From Ancrocorticia sp052089425 (GTDB taxonomy: Bacteria > Actinomycetota > Actinomycetes > Actinomycetales > Actinomycetaceae), in contig NZ_JBQCZW010000011.1 of the NCBI RefSeq assembly GCF_052089425.1, positions 3,710 through 67,709 on the forward strand: a stretch of 64,000 nucleotides of DNA, in the 5' to 3' direction. Of this stretch, positions 16,346 to 25,058 are shown one piece after another (positions within the stretch are counted from its first letter, which is position 1; every line of letters starts with the position of its first letter). The translations under genes and the position numbers were made by a program. Under the pieces are notes generated by a model. The model was not told the origin of the DNA, did no database searches, and saw only the letters and a list, made by a program, of their open reading frames with translations.

Positions 16346-18232
16346 CTAAAGTGTGGGGACGTTAGCTAATAACTCTTGGGTGTAGGAATCTTGCGGATCA
16401 TCCAGCACGGTATCAACCGGGCCGTTTTCGACGATCTGGCCGTGGCTGAGGATCGCGACACGCGATGCGATGTGCCGCGCCAACGCGATATTGTGCGTGC
16501 CGAAGAGCATCGAGAGCCCCCGCTCCTCCTGAAGCGTGTGCAGAAGGGAGATGATGCTGGCCTGGACGGAAACGTCGAGGGCTGATGTGATCTCGTCACA
16601 CACCAGAACCGAGGGCATATTGACGAGGGCTCGGGCGATCGCAGCGCGCTGGCGCTCACCTCCCGAAAGATCGCCTGGCCGGCGGCTGTAAAACTCGCGA
16701 CCTAAGCGGACGGAGTCGAGGGCATCACGGACGCGCTCGCGGCGCTGCTTCGCGTTCAGTTCGCCAGACATTTCCAGTGGCACCGATAGCGACTGTCCGA
16801 GGGTACGGCGCGGGTTCAACGAGGAGAACGGCGACTGGAAGATGTACTGAATCTGCTGACGCTGTTCGTTCGTCCGCTTACGGGTGGAGGGGGCGAGCTG
16901 CTCGCCGTGGTATTCAACCGAGCCGGTGTAGCTGTCCAAAATCCCGGCGATCGAGCGCGCGAGTGTTGTTTTGCCCGAACCCGATTCGCCCAGAAGAAGC
17001 GTGCACTCACCCGTGCGAACCTCGATGTTCACACCGTGGAGCACCGCATTCGAACCATAGGAGACACTGAGATCGCGCACGGACAGAGCGGGACCCGGCA
17101 ACTCCGGTTCGCTGTGGGTTGGCTGGGGTTCTCGGGATTGTTCGCTACTCTGTGGTTGCTGGGGGCTCTGTGGTTGCTCGGGGCTCTGTGGTTGCTCGGG
17201 GCTCTGTGGCTGTTTTGCTTTCTGGGCTTTCTGGGGTTCGTGGGCCCGTACCGTTTCTGGAGCGGCCTCACCCGACGTGCCGATCTGGTTCTTGCCGGCC
17301 AAGTCCGGAACAGCGGCAAGAAGCTTGCGTGTATAGGGATGTTCTGGGCGGTGCAGCACTGTGGCCGCGTCACCAACCTCCACGAGTTCGCCTTGGAGCA
17401 TCACAGCAACCCGATCGGCGATCTCCGAAACCACGGCGAGATCATGGGTGATGTACAGGCCGGCCACCTTGTTCCTCACCGTCATGTCGCGAATGGTTTC
17501 GAGTACTTGATCCTGTGTGGTCACGTCCAGCCCCGTCGTCGGCTCATCAAGCACGATGACATCCGGATACATGGCGAAGGCCATCGCGATGCCGATGCGT
17601 TGCTGCTGGCCGCCGGAGAGTTGATGGGGCCAGCGGCGTTGGTAGCGTTCATCGTCCGGCAGGCCAACTTCGCGCAGCACCGAGCAAACGCGTTCAGCGC
17701 GATCCGAATTGGAGGAACCGTAACCGTGAATGTCCAGCACCTCGCGGATCTGATCGCCAACCCGCATGCCGGGGTTGAGGGAAAGCGCCGGGTCCTGAGG
17801 AATGTAACTCACGCGCGTACCACGCAGGCGGCGCTTGGACGTTCGATCCATCGTGAGCATCTCGGCTGGCTCTTCGCTGTGCGAGGCATACAGGGTCACC
17901 GTTCCGCTGGTGAGGGTGAGTCCATCGCGGATACGGCCCAGAAGCGCCAAGCCCACCGTTGTTTTGCCTGATCCTGATTCGCCCACAAGCGCGAGAATTT
18001 CTCCGGCCATGAGGTCCAGATTCACGTCCGTCACGATGGGCGCGCCGGACGCGGTTGCCCTAATCGTGAGGTTATCGACCTCAAGAATGTGCTTGCCTTC
18101 GAGGACGCGTGCGTGCCACGCCGTCCCTTCGTCACGCGTGTTCGCCGCTGTAGGTCTGTTCGCGGATTCGCGTGCTTTGGGGGATGTGGGAGCTTTGGGC
18201 ATGCGCTGGGGATGCTTATCCGTTGTATTCAT
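16346..18232 (-). CDS. Peptide ABC transporter ATP-binding protein, fused DppD-DppF type
   Basis: 628 residues with two complete nucleotide-binding domains. Domain 1 has Walker A GESGSGKTT, LSGGQQQRIGIAMA and VIVLDEPTTGLD; domain 2 has GESGSGKTTLARS, LSGGERQRAAIAR and VLVCDEITSALD. Each also shows the C-terminal oligopeptide (HPYTRKLL) extension, degenerate in domain 2 as DSYTQELL. The domains are joined by a Pro/Gln/Ser linker of repeated six-residue units. It powers import by the permeases encoded just upstream; its start overlaps the previous stop (TGATG). Dipeptide, oligopeptide or nickel complexes are possible cargoes. Confidence 0.92.
   Translation of the reverse strand: MNTTDKHPQRMPKAPTSPKARESANRPTAANTRDEGTAWHARVLEGKHILEVDNLTIRATASGAPIVTDVNLDLMAGEILALVGESGSGKTTVGLALLGRIRDGLTLTSGTVTLYASHSEEPAEMLTMDRTSKRRLRGTRVSYIPQDPALSLNPGMRVGDQIREVLDIHGYGSSNSDRAERVCSVLREVGLPDDERYQRRWPHQLSGGQQQRIGIAMAFAMYPDVIVLDEPTTGLDVTTQDQVLETIRDMTVRNKVAGLYITHDLAVVSEIADRVAVMLQGELVEVGDAATVLHRPEHPYTRKLLAAVPDLAGKNQIGTSGEAAPETVRAHEPQKAQKAKQPQSPEQPQSPEQPQSPQQPQSSEQSREPQPTHSEPELPGPALSVRDLSVSYGSNAVLHGVNIEVRTGECTLLLGESGSGKTTLARSIAGILDSYTGSVEYHGEQLAPSTRKRTNEQRQQIQYIFQSPFSSLNPRRTLGQSLSVPLEMSGELNAKQRRERVRDALDSVRLGREFYSRRPGDLSGGERQRAAIARALVNMPSVLVCDEITSALDVSVQASIISLLHTLQEERGLSMLFGTHNIALARHIASRVAILSHGQIVENGPVDTVLDDPQDSYTQELLANVPTL
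17148..17219 (-). repeat. Four 18-bp tandem repeats encoding the linker of the fused ATPase
   Basis: Units start at 17148, 17166, 17184 and 17202, reading CTCTGTGGTTGCTCGGGG on the plus strand with few changes; on the coding strand each gives a PEQPQS-like hexapeptide. The 18-bp period keeps the frame, so copy number may vary between strains without damaging the enzyme. Confidence 0.85.
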
Positions 18233-19182
18233 CAGTTCTCACCAGAATTCATGCTTGCGGAGGCGCGGGCGATCGAATCTGCAATGAGGTTCGTACCGAT
18301 CGTCAGCACTGCGATGGCGAGTACCGGGAGCAGGACGCCCGCCGGTTCCACCGCGAGCGCGATACGGTTCTCGTTGATCATGAGGCCCCAATCGGCCGCG
18401 GGTGGCTGCATGCCCAGTCCGAGGAACGACAATGAGGCGATGGAGCCGATCGAATAGGTTAGGCGCAGGCCAGCTTCCACAGCGAGGGGCCCCGTAATGT
18501 TCGGCATGATCTCGCGGATGAGGATGCGCCCGCGCGGCACGGCATACATCTCAGCAACCCGAATGTAATCCTCGTTGATAACGTCCAACGTGGCCGATCG
18601 TGCCACGCGCGCGATTCTGGGCGCATGGGTCACTCCGATCACCGTGACGATCACCCAGCCCTGAGGGCCAAGTACGGTCACAGCGAGCAGCGCCACGATG
18701 AGCTGTGGGATCGCGAGAAGCACATCGTTCGAACGCATGATGAATGAATCCAACCATCCGCGAGCGTAGGCAGCGCTCATCCCGATGATGACGCCCAGTA
18801 CAAGCCCAAGGAGCGTTGCTAGGGCGGCGTACACAATGAGGTTGAGCCCGCCCGCAAGGAACCTCGACCATACGTCGCGCCCGATGTTATCGGTGCCAAA
18901 GATCCCGTCTGATTGGAAGGGCCTGCCAGCGAACTCCGTTGCCGTGTAGCCCGAGGCCCACGGCAAGAGCAAAGGGCCAAAGAAGGCCAGCAGCACGATA
19001 ATCGCGGTGAGTATCACGCCCACCTTGGCCTGGCCTTGGCTCCAGAATCGAGTCAGCACGGTATTGCGACGCTCTTTGCGGGCATCGTTACTAGCCTTGT
19101 CGTTGCCTTCGAGTGTTTCTTGGGGGCCGGGGCCTTCACTGTTCTGGTAGCTAGAGACGTCTGTTTGCTGTGAGGTAGCCAT
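18232..19182 (-). CDS. Peptide ABC transporter permease, DppC/OppC type
   Basis: 316 residues. A polar N-terminus of about 45 residues precedes a first helix, then the DppC landmarks FGTDNIGRDVWSRFLAGG, the six-helix BPD_transp domain and the EAA loop region (YAVPRGRILIREIMPNITG). It forms the inner-membrane pore with the DppB-type partner. The start codon directly follows the previous stop (TAA ATG), and its own stop overlaps the ATPase start. The operon order is binding protein, B, C, fused ATPase. Confidence 0.92.
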   Translation of the reverse strand: MATSQQTDVSSYQNSEGPGPQETLEGNDKASNDARKERRNTVLTRFWSQGQAKVGVILTAIIVLLAFFGPLLLPWASGYTATEFAGRPFQSDGIFGTDNIGRDVWSRFLAGGLNLIVYAALATLLGLVLGVIIGMSAAYARGWLDSFIMRSNDVLLAIPQLIVALLAVTVLGPQGWVIVTVIGVTHAPRIARVARSATLDVINEDYIRVAEMYAVPRGRILIREIMPNITGPLAVEAGLRLTYSIGSIASLSFLGLGMQPPAADWGLMINENRIALAVEPAGVLLPVLAIAVLTIGTNLIADSIARASASMNSGEN

Positions 19183-20142
19183 TTACTTCTCTCCTCCAGT
19201 CCGCAGTTTCGGATTCGACAGGATCCCGACGATATCGGCGAGCAGATTCACCACGATGTACACGGCGGCAATGATCACCGTGATGGCCACAACCACCATG
19301 ACGTCGCGGTAGTTCACTGCGTCAATAAGAGCTTGGCCGAGGCCCGGGTAGCGGAAGAGAAACTCGACTACCACCACTCCCCCGGCCATCCACGCAAGCT
19401 GGATCGCGACAACCTGCGCGACTGGCCCAATTGCCCGCGGCAGGGCGTGCCGCATCACAACGCGGCGCTCGGGAACACCCTTTAAGCGAGCCATCTCCAC
19501 ATACCCGGAATCGAGTACCTCCACCATCGTGGCTCGCATCATTCGCGCAATATACGGGCTAACAACCAGCACGAGCACCGCGACCGGGAGAATGAGTTGC
19601 TCTGGGAAATCCCACACCTTCGATCCCGGGGGTTGCATAGTGACCGCCGGGAGCAGCGAAAAGACCGTTGTGGAGAAGATGGCAACAAGGGCGATACCAA
19701 TAACGAACTCTGGAAGCGCCGCGAGAACCAACGAGACGGCGGTGACCGCCGAATCAGTGGCGCGGCCACGCTTCAGCGCGGACCAGATTCCCACCAGAAT
19801 ACCGAGCGGAATCGCGATAGCCGCCGCTGCGATCATAAGAACCAGTGAGGCACCAACCCTCTGCCCGATCAACTCGGCCACTGGCTGACCGGTAGATGCC
19901 GAGACACCTAAATCGCCGTGAAAGATTCCGCCTAGCCACAGGAAATAGCGTGTCCACGCTGGTTCGTCCAAATTCATTTGATCACGGAGGGCGTCAATTC
20001 GCTCCGGAGTGGCCTGCTGGCCCAGAATCGCCTGTGCCGGATCTCCTGGGAGTAAGAGAGTGGCGAAGAAGATCAGCATGGACACGACGAACAGGATGAT
20101 GATGCTAGTTCCCAAGCGCTTGACGATCAGGCGAAGAATCAT
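19183..20142 (-). CDS. Peptide ABC transporter permease, DppB/OppB type
   Basis: 319 residues from ATG 20142, which overlaps the binding-protein stop by ATGA; an ATG 18 bases upstream is less likely. The N-terminal helix is followed by FFATLLPGDPAQAILGQQATPE, the DppB signature, then HGDLGVS and the EAA loop GVPERRVVMRHALPRAIGP. It has six membrane helices and pairs with the DppC-type permease encoded next. Confidence 0.92.
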   Translation of the reverse strand: MILRLIVKRLGTSIIILFVVSMLIFFATLLLPGDPAQAILGQQATPERIDALRDQMNLDEPAWTRYFLWLGGIFHGDLGVSASTGQPVAELIGQRVGASLVLMIAAAAIAIPLGILVGIWSALKRGRATDSAVTAVSLVLAALPEFVIGIALVAIFSTTVFSLLPAVTMQPPGSKVWDFPEQLILPVAVLVLVVSPYIARMMRATMVEVLDSGYVEMARLKGVPERRVVMRHALPRAIGPVAQVVAIQLAWMAGGVVVVEFLFRYPGLGQALIDAVNYRDVMVVVAITVIIAAVYIVVNLLADIVGILSNPKLRTGGEK

Positions 20143-21725
20143 GATAGCTCCCCGATCCACACGCGCTGGAGCTGGAATCCTGACAGTGGCAATCCCGTTG
20201 TGTTCGGCACGAGACCGCCAACGTAGGATTGGTAGGCGTCCAGCTGATTGGCGAAGCCCCAGATGATCAGCGAGCCACGCTCATACATGATGCTCTGTGC
20301 CTTGACAATGAGTTCGCCGCGAGCATCGTCATTAGTCTCGCCGCGCGCCTGCTCGATGAGATCGATGAACTCCTCGTCATCCCAATGCGTCTCGTTAAAC
20401 GGCGAATCGGGCATCGATCCTTGGTTGGCCTGTGGCAGGAAGTTGCGGGTGTACCAGAAGCTCTGCGAGAAGGCATATTCTAGGTACCCTCCCCAATAGG
20501 TTGTCAGATCCATCCGATTGATCGTGACCGTAATGCCAGCCTTAGCTGCCTGTTCGGCGTACACCTGAGCCGCCTCAACCACGCCAGCCTGAATAGGGGC
20601 AGTCACGAGTTCAACTGCCAGCCCGTCCGGATACCCGGCATCTGACAGGAGTCTCTTGGCCTCATCAATATCTTGGGTGCGCTGCGGAAGATCGGGATAG
20701 GCAGGATCGTAGGGAGCGTACATGTCATTGCCGATCTGCCCGTATCCGGAGAGAACTTGATTGATCATCTGCTCGCGATCTACAACCAGCCGGAACGCCC
20801 GCCGGACCCGTTCATCGTCAAAGGGTGCCACGTCCGTACGCATCGTAAACGGCAACCACATCCCCGTTTCTGAATCGAGGATATTCATTCTCGTGTCCGA
20901 GGCAATGACTTCGGACAGAGCGGCTGGAATCTGGGCAACAACGTCCACCTGCGATGAGAGCAACGCGTTGATGAGCGCATCCGTATCATTGAAGTTCAAG
21001 AGTTCGAGGGTGTCCAGATACGGCCCCTCTTCTCCCCAGTAATGCGGATTCGCCTTGAGCACCGTTGACTGCGCGGGCGTGAAGCTATCAAGCATGAAGG
21101 GACCCGTGCCAACTGGGTTTTGCGGATCAAAATCCGCTGGCACAATCGTGTTCATGTATTGCCCCAAAGTGTCATCAAGCGCGGAATCGGGGGTGCTCAA
21201 CCGGAACTCAACGGTGTAATCATCGATTGACACCGCCTTGTCCAGCGCGGAGAGTCCAGCCGCTCCAGCCTTCGGATCGTCGGGATCCACGATCCGCTCG
21301 ATACTGGCCACCACATCGTCAGCCGTCATCGGGCGTCCATCCCAGAATTTCACATCATCACGCAGCTGCGCAGTCCACACTGTCGCATCGGCATTCGGCG
21401 TCACGGACGTAGCAAGCATCGGCTGTAGCTCGTAATCATCGTCGCGATACAAGAGGGTGTTATACATGTTGATGGCCCGGGCAATATCACCCAAGTTCGT
21501 TGCGAGAGCACCGTCGAGTGTGTCAGAAGCACCGCCGCCCACGAAGCCAACTCGTAAGGTTCCACCCTTCTGGGGCGGGCCAGTGACCTGCTGAGTGGGA
21601 CCACCGGATTGCCCTCCAGCACAGGCAGTGAGCATCACGCCTACGCCAAGCAGCGCCGCCCCGCCCAGCACGCTGCGCCGCGTTGGCATCCATCGCTCGT
21701 CTGGCGAGCGCCCTTCGCTGTCCAT
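20139..21725 (-). CDS. Peptide ABC transporter substrate-binding lipoprotein (family 5)
   Basis: 528 residues. The N-terminus combines a twin-arginine pattern (PTRRSVLGG) with a lipobox LTAC, so it may be exported folded and lipidated. The mature protein is SBP_bac_5: GTLRVGFVGGG, ATVWTAQLRDDVKFWDGRPMT, DVVASIERI, GTGPFML and VRRAFRLVVDREQMI. It captures peptides or a similar ligand outside the membrane and heads a four-gene operon. The ligand cannot be read from sequence; family members also bind nickel, haem or sugars. Confidence 0.92.
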   Translation of the reverse strand: MDSEGRSPDERWMPTRRSVLGGAALLGVGVMLTACAGGQSGGPTQQVTGPPQKGGTLRVGFVGGGASDTLDGALATNLGDIARAINMYNTLLYRDDDYELQPMLATSVTPNADATVWTAQLRDDVKFWDGRPMTADDVVASIERIVDPDDPKAGAAGLSALDKAVSIDDYTVEFRLSTPDSALDDTLGQYMNTIVPADFDPQNPVGTGPFMLDSFTPAQSTVLKANPHYWGEEGPYLDTLELLNFNDTDALINALLSSQVDVVAQIPAALSEVIASDTRMNILDSETGMWLPFTMRTDVAPFDDERVRRAFRLVVDREQMINQVLSGYGQIGNDMYAPYDPAYPDLPQRTQDIDEAKRLLSDAGYPDGLAVELVTAPIQAGVVEAAQVYAEQAAKAGITVTINRMDLTTYWGGYLEYAFSQSFWYTRNFLPQANQGSMPDSPFNETHWDDEEFIDLIEQARGETNDDARGELIVKAQSIMYERGSLIIWGFANQLDAYQSYVGGLVPNTTGLPLSGFQLQRVWIGELS

Positions 21726-22331
21726 GACGTTTCCTTTAGAGAGGTCCTGTAACTAATACGCACACAATTGCTGCTGAGAAATGAGGAGCCGCGCGCTGAA
21801 GAGGTGTTCGCAAAATTCCACGGTGTGAGGCACAGTTCGCAGTGCTTAGCCGCATGTAACGGTCAATCAACGCGCTCGGATAGTGCCACGCTCCGTCAAA
21901 AGACCGAGTGTTGTTCAAGCCTTGCGGTGTCGGTCCGGCCAAGGGCTAACCCGCAAGGCACCACGTCAACATTCTGTGTGCCATAGGTCATACTGCGACA
22001 ATAGACAGCCCTTACCCGAACTTCAAGCATTATCAAAAATTAGAATCCATCGAGTCAGGACGAAGGAGCATCTCGACAGGAATCGGTATAACCGAATTCA
22101 AGAGGAAGACTCCACACGACACAGCCGTCATCCGTCCGGACGTCGCATCCACTATCCGGCTGACCATAGCGAGAAACCCATGAACGAGGGAACGGCCCCC
22201 GCGTTCCCGAAGGAACCCGAGGGCCGTTCTTTCGCGCCGCACCACATTCCGTCCAATCAGAGGCTCCAAGATCGAGCAAAGAGGGCGCGGGACGACGGAG
22301 GCTAGATAGTGCTAGACCGTGCTCGGCGGTG
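21726..22331. other. Intergenic region, 606 bp
   Basis: This holds the promoter of the peptide operon at its left side and the downstream region of the alcohol dehydrogenase at its right. A strong nested hairpin lies at 22191-22233. Several open frames of 60-140 codons cross it, but none has a ribosome site, homology I recognise or a codon pattern like neighbours. No tRNA or other RNA gene was recognised. Confidence 0.6.
22191..22233. terminator. Nested hairpin, probable terminator
   Basis: Outer arms AACGGCCC and GGGCCGTT, with an inner GTTCC/GGAAC helix closed by CGAA. The plus-strand 3' side ends TTCTTTC, a weak U tract. It lies about 100 bases downstream of the minus-strand dehydrogenase stop, where it could end that transcript. 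Confidence 0.6.
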
Positions 22332-23396
22332 CTAGCTTGTCAGCGCCGATCCTTTGAGCTGCGGATCGATCACGCCGCGTCCCAAGATTTCTCCTGCCTC
22401 CAAGCGCCGGTAGGCCTCCGGAGCATCGTCCAATGCATAGGTTTCCGTGTGAATATCAATAACTCCCTTGCGAGCAAGATCAACGACATCGTAAAGATCG
22501 GAGCGCGTCCCCCAATACGGCGAAAACACTTGGCACTCATATGGCAGAAGGCCAAATCCAACCTTGGCCACACCGCCGCCGATGCCCACCAAGTTCCAAT
22601 CTCCGCGCACGCGGGTCATCTGCGCGCCCAGATCCGCCGTTGCCTGAATGCCGACGAAGTCAAACACAACCTCAGCACCCAAGCCTCCGGTCAAATCGCT
22701 CACCGCGTCAACTGCATCTTGGTTGGATTTCAAGGCGTAGTCAACGCCCAGCTTCCTAGCTAAATCGAGATTTCTGTCAGAGACGTCAATGGCAACCACC
22801 GTGGATGGCGTCAGATGCTTGAGGAGCTGAATTGCCACGTGACCGAGCCCGCCAACCCCAAACACAACGGCCGTGGAATGCGCCTTGAGCTTGGGCAACG
22901 AGTGCATCACGGCGTGGTAGGGAGTGAGTCCGGCATCCGTGAGCGGCGCGGCCTTAATGGGGTTCAAATCACCGATCGGAACAAGGTAACGGGCACGATC
23001 CACCAACATGTATTCGGCCAGTCCACCAGGCGTTCCCAGTCCTGGAGGATAGATTCCCAACTTCTTCGCGTTGTAACAGTAGTTCTCGTATCCCTGAGCG
23101 CATTGGCGGCAACGCCCGCATCCCCATGGGCCGTACACGAGCACATCCTCACCGATGGTCACTAGCTGACGAGACCCTGCGCCGGCATCCACCACGGTTC
23201 CCACACATTCGTGGCCGAGCGTGAGTGGAAGTTCTCCCCAAAAATTCTCCTTGGTCCAGTTCATCACGCCAATGTCAGAATGGCATAGGCCAGCGGCCGT
23301 CATCTTGAGGAGAATTTGCCCGGGTCCCGGAGTGGGGTCGTCAATCTCAACTACCTCGGGCCTTCCCCCGTATTCGCGCAATTGTATAGCTTTCAT
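22332..23396 (-). CDS. Zinc-containing NAD(P)-dependent alcohol dehydrogenase
   Basis: 354 residues from ATG 23396, which has AAGGGGATC in front; an upstream ATG adding 23 residues is not supported. The catalytic zinc site is GLCHSDIG and GHECVG, the structural site is GCGRCRQCAQGYENYC, and the cofactor loop is VFGVGGLGHVAIQLL, followed by VVAIDVSDRN, where an Asp at the second strand end suggests NAD. It is the AdhP/secondary-alcohol branch of MDR enzymes. It stands alone, with long spacers on both sides. Possible jobs are ethanol/acetaldehyde turnover or detoxification of an aldehyde. Confidence 0.88.
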   Translation of the reverse strand: MKAIQLREYGGRPEVVEIDDPTPGPGQILLKMTAAGLCHSDIGVMNWTKENFWGELPLTLGHECVGTVVDAGAGSRQLVTIGEDVLVYGPWGCGRCRQCAQGYENYCYNAKKLGIYPPGLGTPGGLAEYMLVDRARYLVPIGDLNPIKAAPLTDAGLTPYHAVMHSLPKLKAHSTAVVFGVGGLGHVAIQLLKHLTPSTVVAIDVSDRNLDLARKLGVDYALKSNQDAVDAVSDLTGGLGAEVVFDFVGIQATADLGAQMTRVRGDWNLVGIGGGVAKVGFGLLPYECQVFSPYWGTRSDLYDVVDLARKGVIDIHTETYALDDAPEAYRRLEAGEILGRGVIDPQLKGSALTS

Positions 23397-23623
23397 GAGA
23401 GATCCCCTTCGATCCATGCATTGTATGTTTAAAAACACGTGAAACCAACATATGAGTGGCTTCACCTGTACATTCCATGCTAGACCAAAGACTCAAAGAG
23501 CGGGGCTAAATTATGGACGAAAGACCCAGCGGTTTACTCCTTCTAGCTTCCCACTTCACGGTCCGCCATATCATATGACATTGAGAAGGCGGGTGGCATT
23601 GAGACGGACGGGCACTGAACAAA

Positions 23624-24427
23624 CTAAACCGGCGAAAGGCGCAGCCTACGGCGGAAACCGTGCCCGGACGCATCGGACCACAGCACGCCCGATTCGATGA
23701 CGGCCGCAGTGAGCCGCGCGAGCTCGCGATAGAACGGCGTCTCGGCTCCCTCAGCCACCTCGCTGGTCATCGCCGGTATCCACTCAGACAAGTGTTCAGT
23801 CCCCATGCGCGCCCGGAGTTCGCGCCACGTGCCGGGGCCGCTGGTGCGAGGTGAGCCGCCGTCGTCGTCCTTATCACGCCCGGAACTCCGCGAACCCGGG
23901 GAACCCTGAGAACCCGGGGAACCCCACGTACCCGCATCCAACTCGTGGTGGGCACAAAAGGAAACAAACTCCAACTCTCGCGCAACGTGATCCGGCGGCT
24001 CGGATTCGGGCGCCACCACGCCGGCCAGCGCGTAGAGGCTGCCTACCTCCGTGGCAGCCCGCGAAATGAACAGCGGCACGTCCTTACCGGAGGAATCAGC
24101 ATCCACAAAGTGGGACTCAAAGGGCGAACTGATGGACCGCCGGGGGATATCGAACAGACTCGTGTGTTCAGTCCGGAGGGACTCGAGTACGGGCCCCGCT
24201 CCACTATTCCGATACTGCTCATGAATGGCATGAAGCGGCGCCGCGCCCGTCGAATCCAGCCGAATATCGGCGGCGCAGGCACGAATATCGCTCACCCACG
24301 TCCCGCCGCTCAAGCCTTCCGCCAGCCGCCGCGTCGGTTCGTCCCACGCCACAGCCAGCAGAGCGGCCAAATCACGGATGGCCTCGAGGCGCCCGGCAGC
24401 CTCCTGATCTTCCTTTCGTGAAGCCAC
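23624..24427 (-). CDS. TorD/DmsD-family molybdoenzyme maturation chaperone
   Basis: 267 residues, mainly helical. It contains the TorD-family EYTxLF-like motif as RTEHTSLF, followed by SISSPFESHF, and later EFVSFCAHHELDAG. A Gly/Ser/Asp-rich insertion (about residues 170-195) lies between the helical halves. Such chaperones bind the unfolded molybdoenzyme and help insert the Mo cofactor before assembly. It is the last gene of the dms-like operon, 7 bp after dmsB. The insertion is encoded by low-complexity GGGAACCC-type DNA and looks strain-variable. Confidence 0.85.
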   Translation of the reverse strand: MASRKEDQEAAGRLEAIRDLAALLAVAWDEPTRRLAEGLSGGTWVSDIRACAADIRLDSTGAAPLHAIHEQYRNSGAGPVLESLRTEHTSLFDIPRRSISSPFESHFVDADSSGKDVPLFISRAATEVGSLYALAGVVAPESEPPDHVARELEFVSFCAHHELDAGTWGSPGSQGSPGSRSSGRDKDDDGGSPRTSGPGTWRELRARMGTEHLSEWIPAMTSEVAEGAETPFYRELARLTAAVIESGVLWSDASGHGFRRRLRLSPV

Positions 24428-24434
24428 CGGCAGC

Positions 24435-25055
24435 CTACTTCAGGAAGCGGACCGATGGTCCGGTCCCGGCCTCGGCGTGAAGGGTGAAGGATTCCCGTTC
24501 CTCCAATACCTGGGAAACCTCAGAATCCGGATCATCCAGATCGCCGAAGAACCGCGCACGGGTCGGACACACCTCCACGCAAGCAGGCACCCGCCCCTCA
24601 TCCAACCGCTGCGTACAGAACGTGCACTTCGAAACCGTGGCCGGCTGCTGGGGTACAACATTTGCGTGCCCGACGGCAAAGCCCGTCGCCCAATTCAGAG
24701 AATCCTCATTGCGGGTTCGCACACCGTCATACGGGCATGCCTCAATACACGCGCCGCAGCCGATGCACTTATCGTAATCAATGAGAACAACGCCATCCTT
24801 CTCACGCTTGTAGGTGGCACCGGTGGGACACACCGGCACACACGGCGGGTTCTCGCAATGCTGGCACGCCACCGTCAAGAAGGACATGGACACATCCGGG
24901 AACGTTCCAGTGGGCGTGTCCCGATCCGCCCCACCCACAGTCCACACGCGATTCCACCACACGCCATCGGGCAGATTATTCTCCGCCTTACACGCCACGG
25001 CACACGTATCGCAGCCGATGCACCGCTTCGTATCAATCAACATTCCTAAGCGCAT
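24435..25055 (-). CDS. dmsB: DmsB-type iron-sulfur subunit
   Basis: 206 residues with four [4Fe-4S] Cys clusters: CIGCDTCAVACKAEN, CQHCENPPCVPVCPTGA, CIGCGACIEACPYDG and CTFCTQRLDEGRVPACVEVCP. This is the electron-wire subunit that passes electrons from the membrane anchor to the catalytic molybdopterin subunit. There is no signal peptide, as expected for DmsB. It starts 3 bp after the dmsA stop. Confidence 0.93.
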   Translation of the reverse strand: MRLGMLIDTKRCIGCDTCAVACKAENNLPDGVWWNRVWTVGGADRDTPTGTFPDVSMSFLTVACQHCENPPCVPVCPTGATYKREKDGVVLIDYDKCIGCGACIEACPYDGVRTRNEDSLNWATGFAVGHANVVPQQPATVSKCTFCTQRLDEGRVPACVEVCPTRARFFGDLDDPDSEVSQVLEERESFTLHAEAGTGPSVRFLK

Positions 25056-25058
25056 CGC

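Noticed and set aside
22180..22305. 41-codon open frame containing the hairpin at 22191-22233
   Set aside because: No ribosome site, no recognisable similarity, and the frame runs through a terminator-like stem; judged accidental.
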